DNA from: Heracleum sosnowskyi
Lineage: Eukaryota > Streptophyta > Magnoliopsida > Apiales > Apiaceae
Assembly (NCBI GenBank): GCA_030848705.1
Contig: CM061238.1
Location: forward strand, 52,677,133-52,741,132
Reading direction: 5' to 3'
DNA length: 64,000 bases
Shown here: positions 22,060 to 32,894 of the stretch, in pieces
How positions within the stretch are numbered: position 1 is the first letter of the stretch
How the letters are laid out: each line of letters starts with the position of its first letter
Notes under the pieces: model-generated
What the model saw: only the letters and a program-made list of their open reading frames with translations
Databases searched by the model: none
Told to the model about the DNA's origin: nothing
Position numbers and translations under genes: made by a program

Positions 22060-24205
22060 ATGGCAAACACACGAAGAACAACTCCAGATACTCAAACTTC
22101 TGAGGAGCTTCCTATCACCTCTGAGGCTGATACTCTCGGAAATCAACCACCGCCAACTACTGGCATTCAAGGGGCGAATATCTCCCTCACTCAAGGACCC
22201 GAAATCCCAATTTCGATTGAAGGGACGAATCCCCTGCAGATGGTCATTCATGGATCTAATCCACAAGAGACCGCTCACCAGCAACCAATCACGACCTCCC
22301 CACTGCTCATGAATGCACCAAGTGGTCTTCAACTCCATACTACTGTTCTTCCTCTATACGCAACCCAAACTTTGGGGATGCCAAGCTATGGCATGCCCCC
22401 TCGACCCATGGCGGGCGATAGTGGTCTCAATCCCACCTACCACGAGGCATACGTTCCTCATTATATACAAGGTCTGGGACCCCAAAATCTACAAACTAAA
22501 ACTCGAAGGACCCCTTTGATTCGAGATTACTCGGGACCCTACACCGAGGATGAGAATGACTCAACTGGAGAAGAAAGGGATGTTGCCCCAAGGAGAAGAC
22601 GTTCTTCTCAAACGAATCGGGAACAATCCCAAACTACTAAGGAAAAGATTGCGGCCCATGAGGTAGAGGCTGCAAGGCTCAAAAAATTATTGGCAAAAGA
22701 GGAAGCAACAAGAGCACAATGAGTCCATGTGATTAATTTGGATCCGACACCAAGAAGAACCAAGAGGGCTGAAGCCCCAAGGGGTGATCCTAATGTTTTA
22801 TTGCCCCTAGGAGATCCTGATGATCCTACACCACCATTCATCAAGACATCATGAAAGCTACCATATCCAGGAAATTTAAGATGCCAACGATTAAAGCTTA
22901 TGATGGAACGGGAGATCCTGCGAATCATGTAAGAACCTTCTCTAATGCACTGTTGTTGCAGCCAACCAATGATGCGGTCAAGTGTAGGGCGTTTCCACAA
23001 ACCTTGGCGGGCATGGCCCAACGTTGGTATAGCCGTCTTCCTCCCAACTCTATTGGGCCTTTCAAGGAACTAAGCAAAGCATTCATCAACCAATTTGTTA
23101 GTGGAAGGGTGCACGAGAAAAGTTCTTCATCACTCATGGGAATCCAGCAAGGAAAGAATGAAGCTTTAAGGGATTACATCAACCGATTCACCCGGGAGGC
23201 TCTGAAAGTCCCAGACTTGGAGGATAAAGTAGCAATGATAGCCCTGCAGCAAGGAACCACCGATGATCACTTCAAAAGATCATTGGCAAAACATCCACCC
23301 GAGAGCATGCTGAAGCTCCAAGATAGAGCCGGAAAGTACATCAAGGCTGAGGAAAGCATGAGAAAGTATGAACCCACTACTGGTGGTAGTGGAAATTCAA
23401 AGAAAAGAAAGGAAACACAGGAGTATGACATCAAGGAAAAGTTTCCTAGAACGTCAAAGGATTCTGATTCTCCACCCAAGAGGAACAATTTTGGGCCAAA
23501 GTTTACAGAGTATGCAAGATTGAACACTCCCAGGAGCCAAATTCTGATGGAAATAGCAAAGGAGGAGGAACTCCGATGGCCGAAGCCACTAAGGACTGGT
23601 ATGTCTAAACGGAATCAAAATCAATTCTGTCGGTTCCACAAGGAAGTTGGTCACGATACCGATGATTGTAGACAATTGAAAGATGAGATCGAGTTTCTGA
23701 TACGAAGATGAAAGCTCAATAAATTCACCAAGGAAGGAAATCAAGGGAGTCAAAAAGGAAACTATGAAAGGAAGGATTATGACAGAAGGAACAACGATCA
23801 AGATCGAAATCCCAAGCCCCGAGGGCCAGTCATCAACATGATATTCGGAGGACCAACTACTGCTGGGTCCTCCCGAAACTCAAGAAAGGCCTATGCCCGA
23901 GAAGTAATGACTGTGGTCGGAGAAGCACCGAAACGTGCCCGAACGGAAGTATCAATAGGTTTTGATGATTCTGACTTGGAGGGAGTGAAGTTTCCCCACG
24001 ATGATCCCTTAGTCATCGTACCCGTGATAGGGAATTCTGAAACAAAGAGAGTTTTGGTCGACAATGGAGCTTCGGTGCACATCTTGTTCTATGATGCTTT
24101 TATCAAGATGGGCTATACTGACTCTCAGTTGACACCCTCGAATATGCCCATATATGGATTCAATGGAGTGGAGTCGAAGGTGGAAGGCACTATCCAACTC
24201 CCAAT
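22060..24205 (+). pseudogene. Tat-like gag-protease, broken
   Basis: It starts at 22060 with MANTRRTTPDTQ, shortly after the PBS. The first frame stops at 22722; the next homologous frame (22851-23711) is out of phase with it, so there is a frameshift plus a stop. The second part is a retrotransposon gag domain (PTIKAYDGTGDPANHVRTF and MAQRWYSRLPPNSI) ending in a CX3H-type knuckle, CRFHKEVGHDTDDC. A TGA at 23709 interrupts it, and the same frame continues with protease at 23838, where DNGAS carries the catalytic Asp. Homology ends about residue 122 of that part (IQLPM). Confidence 0.82.
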
Positions 24206-24874
24206 GATGTTTAATAGAATTTTGTTTGAACCGAAATTTTTACTATTCGGTTTTGATTTTTGGTTGATGATTCTTAGTAATTGATGTTGTAAACTTGTTA
24301 ATGGTGGATTTTAGAATATGATATATGTTTTTGTGGCATGTTTGGAGCAGTTTTAATGGTGGTCGGAGTTTGGATAGTCCACCAGAATATCCATCGGATT
24401 CCGGTGGACTGGTTCATCAAAAAAATCTTAGTTTTGGGTTGATTTGGATGTGTGGCAGTGGTAGTAGTGTTATCAATTGAGTATAACTATGTACGCTAAT
24501 TGCATGTTAGTTTTAAAGTCGAATTCGTAAGTGGAGTCGCCGGATTTTTATTGAACATCGACCGGAGGTAATTCGTCGGATTAACATTATAGAATTTCAG
24601 AAGTGTTTTTCCAGTATTGCCCTTATAGATTAACCTTGACTAATGTTGACTGTTATAAAATTAACAGTAGTTGTCTTAAGGGTTGTAAATTGATTGAAAA
24701 TTTAAAGTTGTGGGATGCACTTTGCCTAAATTTAAAATGTGAGACTGAATAGAAAAAATGACTATAGTTACTGGGTGCAAAATGCTAATTACTCTATAAG
24801 AATAAATTTTATACTCATATGTATTATGAAATTTGACCAGATAATAATTTTCTAAAAACCAATATTATTTTCCG
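24206..24874. other. Unassigned stretch, no gene seen
   Basis: Sequence of mixed composition between the broken gypsy element and the plastid insert. I see no conserved coding segment, terminal repeat or long inverted repeat. It could be the remains of another old element. Confidence 0.35.
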
Positions 24875-25078
24875 TATAGCGCCTAGTATCCATCATTTAC
24901 GGCTAGGACTAGTGGGGTATCTAATCCCATTCACTCCCTAGCTTTCGGATAATGCTTGCATTCTCTGTATTACCGCGGCTACTAGCACAGAGCTAGCCAA
25001 TGTTTATTTCCCAGATACCGTCATTGCTTCTTCTCCGGAAAAAGAAGTTAACGACCCGTGGGTCTTCTACCTCCACGA
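24875..25078 (-). pseudogene. rrn16: Plastid 16S rRNA fragment with internal deletion
   Basis: The plus strand is the complement of plastid 16S rRNA. Landmarks are AGCGCCTAGTATCCATCATT, GGGGTATCTAATCCCATTC, TGTATTACCGCGGCTACTAG, CAGATACCGTCATTGCTTC and ACGACCCGTGGGTCTTC. After CCCTAGCTTTC it jumps to GGATAATGCTTGCA, skipping a central block of the normal gene. Substitutions are frequent. It is a relic, not an rRNA gene of the organism. Confidence 0.88.
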
Positions 25079-25118
25079 TCCAGAAATTGCAATAGGAAAG
25101 AAAAAAAAGGAGGTTGGT

Positions 25119-25278
25119 GATGATTTTTAAATCTTTTCTAGTAGGTAATCTAGTATCCTTATGCATGAAGATAATCAATCCAATCATTGTGCATGAATAT
25201 AATCAATTCAGTCGTTGTGATCGGACTCTATTATGGATTTATGACCACATTCTTCATTGGGGCCTCTTATCTCTTCCG
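25119..25278 (+). pseudogene. ycf1: ycf1 5' end fragment with a 28-bp tandem duplication
   Basis: The frame from 25120 reads MIFKSFLVGNLVSLCMKIIN, the N-terminus of the plastid TIC component Ycf1. It then meets a tandem duplication of 28 bp (two copies starting CATGAAGATAATC and CATGAATATAATC). That shifts what follows, the segment for the next transmembrane part (GACTCTATTATGGATTTATG). It ends where trnT begins. Confidence 0.85.
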
Positions 25279-25331
25279 ACCGATGACTTATGCCTTACCA
25301 TGACATTACTATATCGTTGAGTTAAAAGGGC
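25278..25331 (-). pseudogene. trnT-GGU: Plastid trnT-GGU fragment
   Basis: On the minus strand it begins GCCCTTTTAACTCAACGGTA, continues through TAATGTCATGGTAAGGCATA (anticodon loop with GGT) and ends after AAGTCATCGGT. About 54 of 72 bases are present; the T arm and acceptor 3' strand are missing. It cannot form a complete tRNA. Confidence 0.82.
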
Positions 25332-25641
25332 CCTTTGATTCAATTACTCAATTAGTAATTCTATGGATAAACCGGATCCCATGTACATATATATATATAT
25401 TATATTTAAGTATATATACATAAGTCCATGCAGTACCTTCATATCTGTCAGTGGCTTATTCTTGAATAATAATAAAAAAATTGATTTATCTGGCAAGTCT
25501 AGCAATGAATTGTTTCAAAGCCGATCAAAAATAAATTTGTTTGATGGGTCCCCTTCCACAACCACAGTTGGTTGGAAGGGGATTGGAACCAGCAAATCGT
25601 AGCCATCCATTTCAAAAATAAACGGACTGGATTAAACACCC

Positions 25642-25774
25642 CCGCAATGAAACAATGCGGTACCGCAATGAAACATTGCGGGAGGGGCGAAATGTGAAAT
25701 TACATTTCTACCCTTAAACACTCCCGCAATGTTTCATTGCGGTAGTTGTACACTCCCGCAATGCTTCATTACGG
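25642..25774. repeat. Four copies of a 19-bp hairpin, CCGCAATGnnnCATTGCGG
   Basis: Copies lie at 25642-25660, 25663-25681, 25724-25742 and 25756-25774. Each has 8-bp complementary arms and a 3-nt loop (AAA, AAA, TTT, CTT), with one or two mismatches in copies 1 and 4. Copies 3 and 4 also share a CACTC lead. The flanks 25400-25641 and 25775-25908 hold no gene. Confidence 0.85.
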
Positions 25775-25908
25775 TAGTCATGACCCCAAATTAGACCTGA
25801 TTCCTCCTAATTCGAATCATTCTATATCCAAAACATTTATGGCGATTTTCTGTTGATTTTGAGGCGATTTTCAGGCGATTTCTTCATAATTGTCATCATC
25901 ATCATCTC

Positions 25909-26921
25909 TGTTAGGAATATGTTGTTCTTGATGATAATTATAAAAACACTTAGTAGATTTTGTGTTAAGTCAATTTTGTAGATGTCAACGGATTGGTATG
26001 CTTTGTAGCTTCCGTTGACAGGTAGCTCATCAACGGAATGAGTCTCATCAACGGAATGAGTAATGTAGCAACTGCACTGTACAATACTTCACTAGTTGAT
26101 AGGCAATTGTTGTAGGTATTAGATAGGTTTTCTAAGTCATGTTGACTAAGTACTAGATAGGCAAAATAGGTTGGTTAATTGTAAATATAATGTGCCTTGT
26201 AATTTTGCCTAAGTGAAGACATGTCAACGGAATGGAGATTACACTATCAACGGATTAAAGAATGTACCATCAACGGATTGGAGAATAAAGCTATCAACGG
26301 AATACATCTCACTACTATCAACGGATTACTATCACTTTTCTGAACAGTTGACAAAGTGATAGTGACAGTTTTCTGACAGATCAAAAGGTGATGTAGAAGT
26401 GTACTTTGCATTGGGAGCCATCAAAATGGTTACTGGTAATGAGGAAACATTCCATTTACCAATGAAGTTCTTGAGTGGGATCATAATAAGCATGAAGACA
26501 AAAGACAAGATCTCCAAGGACCATTGGACAAAAGGAATGAAAAGCAAGCTATTGGCGGTTACCTTTAGTACTTTTTAGTGTAGCCAAAAATAGCATTGTA
26601 AACTTGGGATTTATAACCAAGTGTAGCAGTTCATTTTATTGTAGGAAGTGAGATAGAATAATTTTGTATTAGCTTTCTTTGAAGAGCACTCTCACTCTAC
26701 ATTTTGTAACTGAGTAGCTGTGCTACATTTGTAACACAGATTATTCCCACAATAAAAACATCTCAGTTGGATCCTCAAAACATCCAACTGAAATTTTATA
26801 TTTGCTTGTGTGTTTTTATTTTCTCTGTCAAGTTATTTAAAAGTTGTTTTAAGTTTAAAAATATCTAGAATTGTATTCAACCCCCCCTTCTACAATTCTG
26901 TTAAGTCATTTGGGATTAACA
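25909..26921 (+). repeat. 5' LTR of Sirevirus B
   Basis: 1013 bp, TG...CA. Its partner is 55795-57346, which is 1011 bp once the MITE and its duplication are removed. The LTR has nine copies of TCAACGGA or its complement, at about 25985, 26011, 26030, 26048, 26224, 26247, 26270, 26294 and 26319. It also carries the CCCCCCCTTCTAC segment near its end that is shared with A and C. Confidence 0.95.
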
Positions 26922-26923
26922 AT

Positions 26924-26935
26924 TGGTATTAGAGC
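26924..26935 (+). promoter_or_regulatory. Primer binding site of B
   Basis: TGGTATTAGAGC, two bases after the LTR, is the initiator tRNA-Met PBS with one change from TGGTATCAGAGC. Confidence 0.88.
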
Positions 26936-26984
26936 AAGCTTCTAACATACACGGAGTTTAAAGATCAAGGCCAAAACAGAAACC

Positions 26985-29255
26985 ATGGTTAAGAAGGATG
27001 CATGTGTAAAGATACCAGTTCTAGATAAGGACAATTACTTTCACTGGAAAGTAAAAATGCATCTACATCTCATGTCTATGGATGAGAGATATGTAGACTG
27101 CATTGAGAAAGGTCCACACGTTCCCATGAAGTTTGCATCTAGAGTTGGACTGCCAGATGATGCTGACGATGTGGAAATTCCAAAGCCTGTCTCAGAATGG
27201 ATTGTTGAAGATGTTGCAGAAGTCCATAAAGATAAAAGAACCATGAACATTCTTTTCAATGGCTTGGAGCAAAAGATGTTTGACAATGTTATCAACTGTA
27301 CAACTGCTAAAGAAGTATGGGACACTGTTAGAACACTCTGTGAAGGAACTGAGCAAGTAAGGGAGAACAAAATGCAACTCCTCATACAACAATATGAGCA
27401 CTTTCATTTTAAAGCTGGTGAAACCCTAAATGCTACATTTAGTAGGTTTCAAAATCTTTTGAATGGATTAAAGTTGTATGGGAGGGTCTACCAAACCAAG
27501 GATTCAAACCTCAAATTTCTTAGAGCTATTCCAAAAGAGTGGAAGCCTCTGAGAAACACTCAAGAGTACAAAGACTATACTCTTGAAAGGCTTTATGGAA
27601 CTTTAAAGACATATGAGCTGGAAATGGAGCAAGATGAAGAAATTGAGAAGGTGCAAAAGAAAGGTGGATCTATTGCATTGGTTGCATCTGTGAACCAACT
27701 GGAAGATGACAATGAAGAAGCTGCAAGAGCCACAACTAGTCGAGCTAGTTGTAGGAGTGATGTTAGCAAGGGTAAAGGCAAGATGACAGAAGAAGAAGAA
27801 GAAGAACCAGTCAACTTGGATGACTTAGATGAGATTGATGAGCACATTGCTTTTCTTTCAAGAAAATTTTCTAAGTTTAAATTCAAGAGAAACTCAGAAG
27901 CAAGGCCACCAAGGAGAGACTTTCAACCTAGCAAAAATAATTGGGTTGAAAAGTCTAAGTCTAAATGTTTCAACTGTGGAATGATTGGTCACTATGCTGG
28001 AGATTGCAGAAAGCCTAGAGCTGAGAAGGGCAACAGGAAAATTGAGCCTGTTGATTATAAAAAGAAATACTTTGAACTTCTTAAGCAAAAAGAAAAGACT
28101 TTCATGTCTCATGAGTATGATTGGGCTGGTAATGGCGAAGATTCAGATGATGATGTTGAGTATGTCAACTTGGCTCTAATGGCTAACAATCATGAGCAGG
28201 AAGCAAGTTCCTCTAGCAACCAGGTAACAACTACTAATCTTTCTGAGCTTTCTAAAGAGGAATGCAATAGTACAATTAATGAAATGTCTACTATATTGTA
28301 TAATTTGCGTGTTACTCTTAAATCACTTACCAAAGAGAACTCAAGAATTAAAGAGACTAATTTGTTCTTAAGTGATAGAAATGCCATATTAGAAGCACAG
28401 CTCATTGAGTTTGAGAAAATGAGGTGTGTTAGTAGGGATGCTAAGCTGGAACTTGAGAAAGTGTTAAAAAGGGAAGAGATTCTTAAAACACAACTAGAAA
28501 TAGAACAGAGATTGATTGCAAAATGGAAAGATTCCAGGAATGTTGCTAGCAACATCATTAATGTTCAAGGTATGGAATCTTTCTGTGAGCAATCATGGAA
28601 AAAGAACAAAGAGAAGCTAGGGTATATTGTTGAAACCTTAGAATCAGAATCAGAGTCAACAAACAACAATGATCATTCGTTGAAGGTTGATACGTCAACG
28701 GAATGCAAGCTTCCGTTGACAGATGAACCATCAACCGATCATGATGTTCCGTTGACAGAGGAAAAGAAAGAAGAACTCACTAGACTTAATAACAAGTATG
28801 GTCCTGTCACCAAGAACTTTGTTCAAGGTGAGTCTAGTAAATCAAAGAAAGTTGAGAAGCCTGTTGAGAGAGCTAATGTAGGTCACTTGTCTAACAAGCA
28901 ATTGAAAGACAAGTTAGAGAAAATTCAAGTTGAGGTTAAGGGCAATAAAAAGAATAACAGAAATGGCAAAGTAGGGATTAACAAACATAACAATTACACA
29001 CCTGATAAGTATGCTCCTAGAAAAACATGTGTTAATTATGGTAGTGTTAGTCATTTATCTGCTAATTGCAAATCTGTTAAGAAGCCTACTAATGTGAAAA
29101 TGCCTAAGTCTGCAATGAATGCCTCTATGCCTGCAATGCCTGTTATGCCTAATATGTTTGCTCCATATGCACAATTTCAAAATCCATATGCTAGCATGCC
29201 ACTTTTGCCTAATCCATACATGAATATGTTTAATGTGCCACAAATGAAAATGTGA
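26985..29255 (+). CDS. gag: Sirevirus B gag
   Basis: An open frame of 756 codons from the first ATG after the PBS (MVKKDACVKIPVL). The copia gag core spans about residues 20-240 (NVINCTTAKEVWDTV). The CCHC knuckle CFNCGMIGHYAGDC is near residue 330, and a Glu/Lys/Leu-rich coiled-coil-like region lies at about 420-530. A second knuckle near residue 685 (CVNYGSVSHLSANC) has lost one Cys. A Met-Pro-rich tail follows. The frame stops at 29255, while the conserved WVPK end lies in another frame near 29371-29390, so the C-terminus has probably shifted by an indel just before 29250. Two of the element's TCAACGG-type motifs lie inside the frame at 28690-28760. Confidence 0.88.
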   Translation: MVKKDACVKIPVLDKDNYFHWKVKMHLHLMSMDERYVDCIEKGPHVPMKFASRVGLPDDADDVEIPKPVSEWIVEDVAEVHKDKRTMNILFNGLEQKMFDNVINCTTAKEVWDTVRTLCEGTEQVRENKMQLLIQQYEHFHFKAGETLNATFSRFQNLLNGLKLYGRVYQTKDSNLKFLRAIPKEWKPLRNTQEYKDYTLERLYGTLKTYELEMEQDEEIEKVQKKGGSIALVASVNQLEDDNEEAARATTSRASCRSDVSKGKGKMTEEEEEEPVNLDDLDEIDEHIAFLSRKFSKFKFKRNSEARPPRRDFQPSKNNWVEKSKSKCFNCGMIGHYAGDCRKPRAEKGNRKIEPVDYKKKYFELLKQKEKTFMSHEYDWAGNGEDSDDDVEYVNLALMANNHEQEASSSSNQVTTTNLSELSKEECNSTINEMSTILYNLRVTLKSLTKENSRIKETNLFLSDRNAILEAQLIEFEKMRCVSRDAKLELEKVLKREEILKTQLEIEQRLIAKWKDSRNVASNIINVQGMESFCEQSWKKNKEKLGYIVETLESESESTNNNDHSLKVDTSTECKLPLTDEPSTDHDVPLTEEKKEELTRLNNKYGPVTKNFVQGESSKSKKVEKPVERANVGHLSNKQLKDKLEKIQVEVKGNKKNNRNGKVGINKHNNYTPDKYAPRKTCVNYGSVSHLSANCKSVKKPTNVKMPKSAMNASMPAMPVMPNMFAPYAQFQNPYASMPLLPNPYMNMFNVPQMKM

Positions 29256-29412
29256 GCAACCCTCAGAAATCAACACCAAAGGAAAAGGTTGATTTAACTC
29301 AATCTGAGCCCAAGGTGAAAAATGATGTGAATAGAAAATTAAAGGCAAACAAAACAGGACCCAAGGAAACTTGGGTACCAAAATCAACTTGATTTGGTTT
29401 TATTGTGTGCAG
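29252..29412 (+). other. Gag-pol junction of B with splice-site-like ends
   Basis: The WVPKST end stops with TGA at 29390-29392, and pol is in the -1 frame of that segment. A pyrimidine-rich stretch ends in GTGTGCAG at 29412, directly before the in-frame pol codon GGA. A donor-like GTGAGC starts at 29252. With today's gag frame this pair would not join in frame; with the frame of the WVPK segment it would. It is weaker than the equivalents in A and C. Confidence 0.3.
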
Positions 29413-32400
29413 GGAGACAAGAGGAATCTTTGGTACTTGGATAGTGGTAGTTCAAGACACATGACTGGTGATTCTACCCTGCTCACAGAGTTCCAGGAAA
29501 AAGCTGGCCCTTGTATTGCTTTTGGAGATGACATCAAAGGCTACACCAAGGGATATGGCTTGATTTCAAGAGAAAATGTCATCATTGATGAGGTTGCAAT
29601 GGTGGATGGTCTAAAGCACAATTTGCTTAGTATCATTCAACTTTGTGACAAAGGATTTTTAGTTACTTTTTCAAGAGAAGCCTGTGTTGTTTCTAAAGGT
29701 GGAGACAACAATGTGGTAATGACTGGATTCAGAAGAGGGAATGTGTACATTGCTGACTTTAGTAGCACAAATCCAGACACCATCACTTGTCTTTTCAGCA
29801 AGGCAAGCAAGGATGAAAGTTGGCTATGGAACAAGAAATTGTCTCATTTGAATTTCAAGGTTATGAATGACTTGGTGATGAAAGATCTTGCTAGAGGAAT
29901 CCCACAGGTGGAATTCTCCAAGGATGGTTTGTGTGATGCCTGTCAAAAAGGGAAACAAAAGAAGGCATCATTCAAAAGCAAGACAGAGTCATCAATTATT
30001 CAACAGCTTGAGTTGCTTCATATGGATCTATGTGGCCCTGTCAATGTCATGTCCATTTCAAAGAAGAAATAATGTCTTGTGATTGTTGATGATTTTTCTA
30101 GATTTACATGGACTTTCTTTTTGCACTCAAAAGATGAGGCAAGTGAAATCATTATCAATCACATCAAGATAGTAAACAATCATCCTGATTTCAAAGTAAG
30201 AAGGATTAGGAGTGACAATGGGACAAAGTTCAAGAATTCAACTATGAAGATGTTCTGTGAAGAAAATGGTATTTTGCATGAATTTTCAGCTGCAAGGACA
30301 CCACAGCAAAATGGTGTAGTCGAAAGGAAAAACAAAACACTCATTGAAGCTGCAAGGACAATGCTAGATGAATCAAAGTTACCAACTTATTTTTGGGCTG
30401 AGGCAGTTAACACAGCTTGCTTCACTCAAAATATTTCTTTGATTAATCAAGCCAAAGGAATGACCCCTTATCAACTACTCAAAAGAAAGAAGCCACTATT
30501 GGATTTTCTTCATGTCTTTGGATGCAAGTGCTTTGTTCTGAGAAATCAAGCTGAGCATTTGGGGAAATTTGAATCAAAGGCAGATGAAGCAATATTTGTG
30601 GGATATGCAGCAGGGAAAGCTTACAGAGTCTATAATCTCAGAACCAACATTGTTATGGAATCTGTACATGTTGTTTTTGATGATATCAAAATTCAAGGTC
30701 TCTGTGATGAAGGTTTCCATGAAAGTCTTTCTTTTGAGAATGAGGAAGGAGATCAAGTGAATCATGTTAAGGCTATTGAGAAACAGCCTAAAGTTGTTAT
30801 GTCTAGCAGAGATGAAAGCAGTAGTGAAGATGAAATTGCTGCATTAAGATTGAGAAGAATAGCTGCTAGCAGACCAATTGGTCATTCCATTGACAATCAT
30901 GGCGGAGGATTCGTTGACAGTCAAAATGAGCATTCCGTTGACAGTCAAAATGGGCATTCCGTTGACAGTCATAGAAATGCTGCTAGGAGTGATCACTTAG
31001 GGACAACAAACTCAGGGGGAGTTTCTCAAGGACAAACATCTAATCAAGGCAATCATGATCATGAAGCTACATCTTCTAGAGCTAATCTACCTCCCTCAAG
31101 GAAATGGACTAAAGATCATCCCTTTAAACTCATCATAGGTGATGTTTCTTCAAAAGTCCAAACTAGAAGAGCAACTCAAGAGGAATGTCTATATAGTAGC
31201 TTTCTATCTCAAGATGAGCCAAAGAAAGTTGAGGATGCACTTCTAGATCCAGATTGGGTTTTAGCTATGCAAGAGGAGCTAAACCAATTTGAGAGAAACA
31301 AAGTTTGGAAGATGGTGCCCAGGCCTAAAAACAGGAGTGTTATAGGCACAAAATGGATGTTCAGAAACAAGATGGATGACAATGGCATAGTCACAAGGAA
31401 CAAAGCTAGATTGGTTGCTAAAGGCTACTCACAGGAAGAGGGAATTGATTTTGATGAAACTTTTGCTCCTGTTGCAAGACTAGAAGCAATAAGAATTTTC
31501 CTAGCCTATGCAGCCCATGCCAATTTTAAGGTCTACCAAATGGATGTGAAGAGTGCTTTTCTGAATGGGGAATTGGAAGAGGAGGTGTATGTGAGTCAAC
31601 CTCCTGGTTTTGAAGATGATGATTTTCCAGAGTATGTGTACTTTCTCCTCAAAGCACTCTATGGTTTGAAACAAGCACCTAGAGCCTGGTATGACACACT
31701 TTCACAGTTCCTCCTTGAGAATCACTTCACTAGAGGTACTATAGATAAAACTCTTTTTCATAGAATTGTGAATGGCTCTACTATACTTGTTCAAATTTAT
31801 GTAGATGACATAATTTTTGGGTCTACAGATGAAAAACTTTGCCAAACGTTTGCCAAGCTTATGCATAGTAAATATGAAATGAGCATGATGGGAGAATTAA
31901 CTTATTTCCTTGGTCTACAAGTGAAACAAGTTAATGAAGGCATTTTCATTAGTCAAACAAAGTACATTCATGATTTTTTAAAGAAATTTAACTTAATGGA
32001 TTGCTCTCCTGCCAAAACTCCCATGCCTACTGCTACTAAACTTGAATTGAATACTAAGGAAAAATCTGTGGACATTTCAAGTTACAGAGGCATGGTAGGC
32101 TCACTTTTATATTTAACAACTAGTAGACCTGATATTATGTTTGCTACATGTCTATGTGCTAGATTTCAAGCTGATCCTAGGGAATCCCATTTAGTTGCTA
32201 TTAAAAGAATTTTCAGATATCTCAAAGGAACACCAAACCTTGGCATTTGGTATCCTAGAGAATCTGGCTTTGAACTAATTGGTTATTCAGATGCAGATTA
32301 TGCAGGATGTAAAATTGACAGGAAAAGCACAACTGTCACCTGTCAATTCCTAGGAAATAAGCTTGTGTCATGGTTTAGCAAGAAACAAAACTCAGTTTCT

Positions 32401-32742
32401 ACCTCCACAGCTGAGGCTGAGTACATTGCAGCTGGAAGTTGTTGTGCATAAATTTTATGGATGAAAAATCAACTACTTGATTATGGATTAAGAGTTGAGA
32501 AAATTCCTATTTTCTGTGACAACACTAGTGCCATTGCCATTACTGAGAATCCAGTGCAGCATTCAAGGACCAAGCACATTGACATCAAGTACCATTTCAT
32601 TAGAGAACATGCTATGAATGGTACTGTGGAGTTACATTTTGTTCCAAGTGAACAACAACTTGCAGACATCTTTACCAAGCAACTTGATGAATCAACATTC
32701 TCAAGATTAGTAAGTGAGCTAGGTATGCTAAATTTCTCTTAA
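29413..32742 (+). pseudogene. pol: Sirevirus B pol, two nonsense mutations
   Basis: All domains are recognisable. The protease has LDSGSSRHMTG. The integrase has its zinc finger, catalytic Asp in HMDLCGP and RSDNGTKF, and Glu in GVVERKNK. Reverse transcriptase has YVDDIIFG near 31800, followed by RNase H. A TAA at 30070-30072 replaces the Tyr codon found in A and C in the core integrase. A second TAA at 32449-32451 replaces a Gln codon in RNase H (after AAGSCCA). There is no frameshift between the first and second parts other than codons read as stops. The polyprotein is therefore dead unless the stops are read through. Confidence 0.92.
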
Positions 32743-32894
32743 TTATTTATGAGATTTTTGCAAGTTAAAAATTGCAGCCAGAAATTTGCTATGATTTTCT
32801 GTGGATTAATTTTCTCAGAAAAAAAGTGAAATTTTGTCTAAGTCAAAATTACTATGTCAACGATTGTCTTAATCCGTTGCCAGTCTTAGCATTT
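32743..32894 (+). repeat. Spacer after pol of B, left of the C insertion
   Basis: A short non-coding piece with two decayed copies of the B motif (GTCAACGATTG at 32857 and AATCCGTTGCC at 32872). It ends in GCATT, the target duplication of element C, and continues at 50649. Confidence 0.8.

Larger units (their letters stand above)
21498..24205 (+). mobile_element. Tat-like Ty3/gypsy element, 5' part only
   Basis: A probable 5' LTR, a PBS-like site, gag and the start of protease. The element then stops abruptly near 24205, before reverse transcriptase and integrase. There is no second LTR and no identifiable 3' border. Gag style (CRFHKEVGHDTDDC) and the protease VLVDNGASVHILFYDAF point to the non-chromovirus Tat/Ogre group. 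Confidence 0.75.
24875..25335. other. Nuclear plastid DNA insert (NUPT), mosaic of three loci
   Basis: Three plastid segments lie end to end: part of 16S rRNA, the first codons of ycf1, and about three quarters of trnT-GGU with its upstream flank. In plastid genomes these loci are far apart, so the insert was assembled from separate fragments before or during integration. Base changes and internal deletions show it is old and non-functional. The plastid part may continue to about 25400. Confidence 0.85.

Noticed and set aside
22054..22338. Antisense frame over the Tat-like gag
   Set aside because: Shadow of the gag frame on the opposite strand.
25278..25331. Functional tRNA-Thr gene
   Set aside because: Only about 54 of 72 bases are present, with several changes and no T arm; it is a plastid relic.
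25642..25774. CRISPR-like array
   Set aside because: The four repeats are unevenly spaced palindromes in plant nuclear DNA, without regular spacers or cas genes.
26332..26547. 71-codon minus-strand frame in the B LTR, present again at 56217
   Set aside because: It lies in both LTR copies only because they are duplicates, and has no domain or conserved start context.
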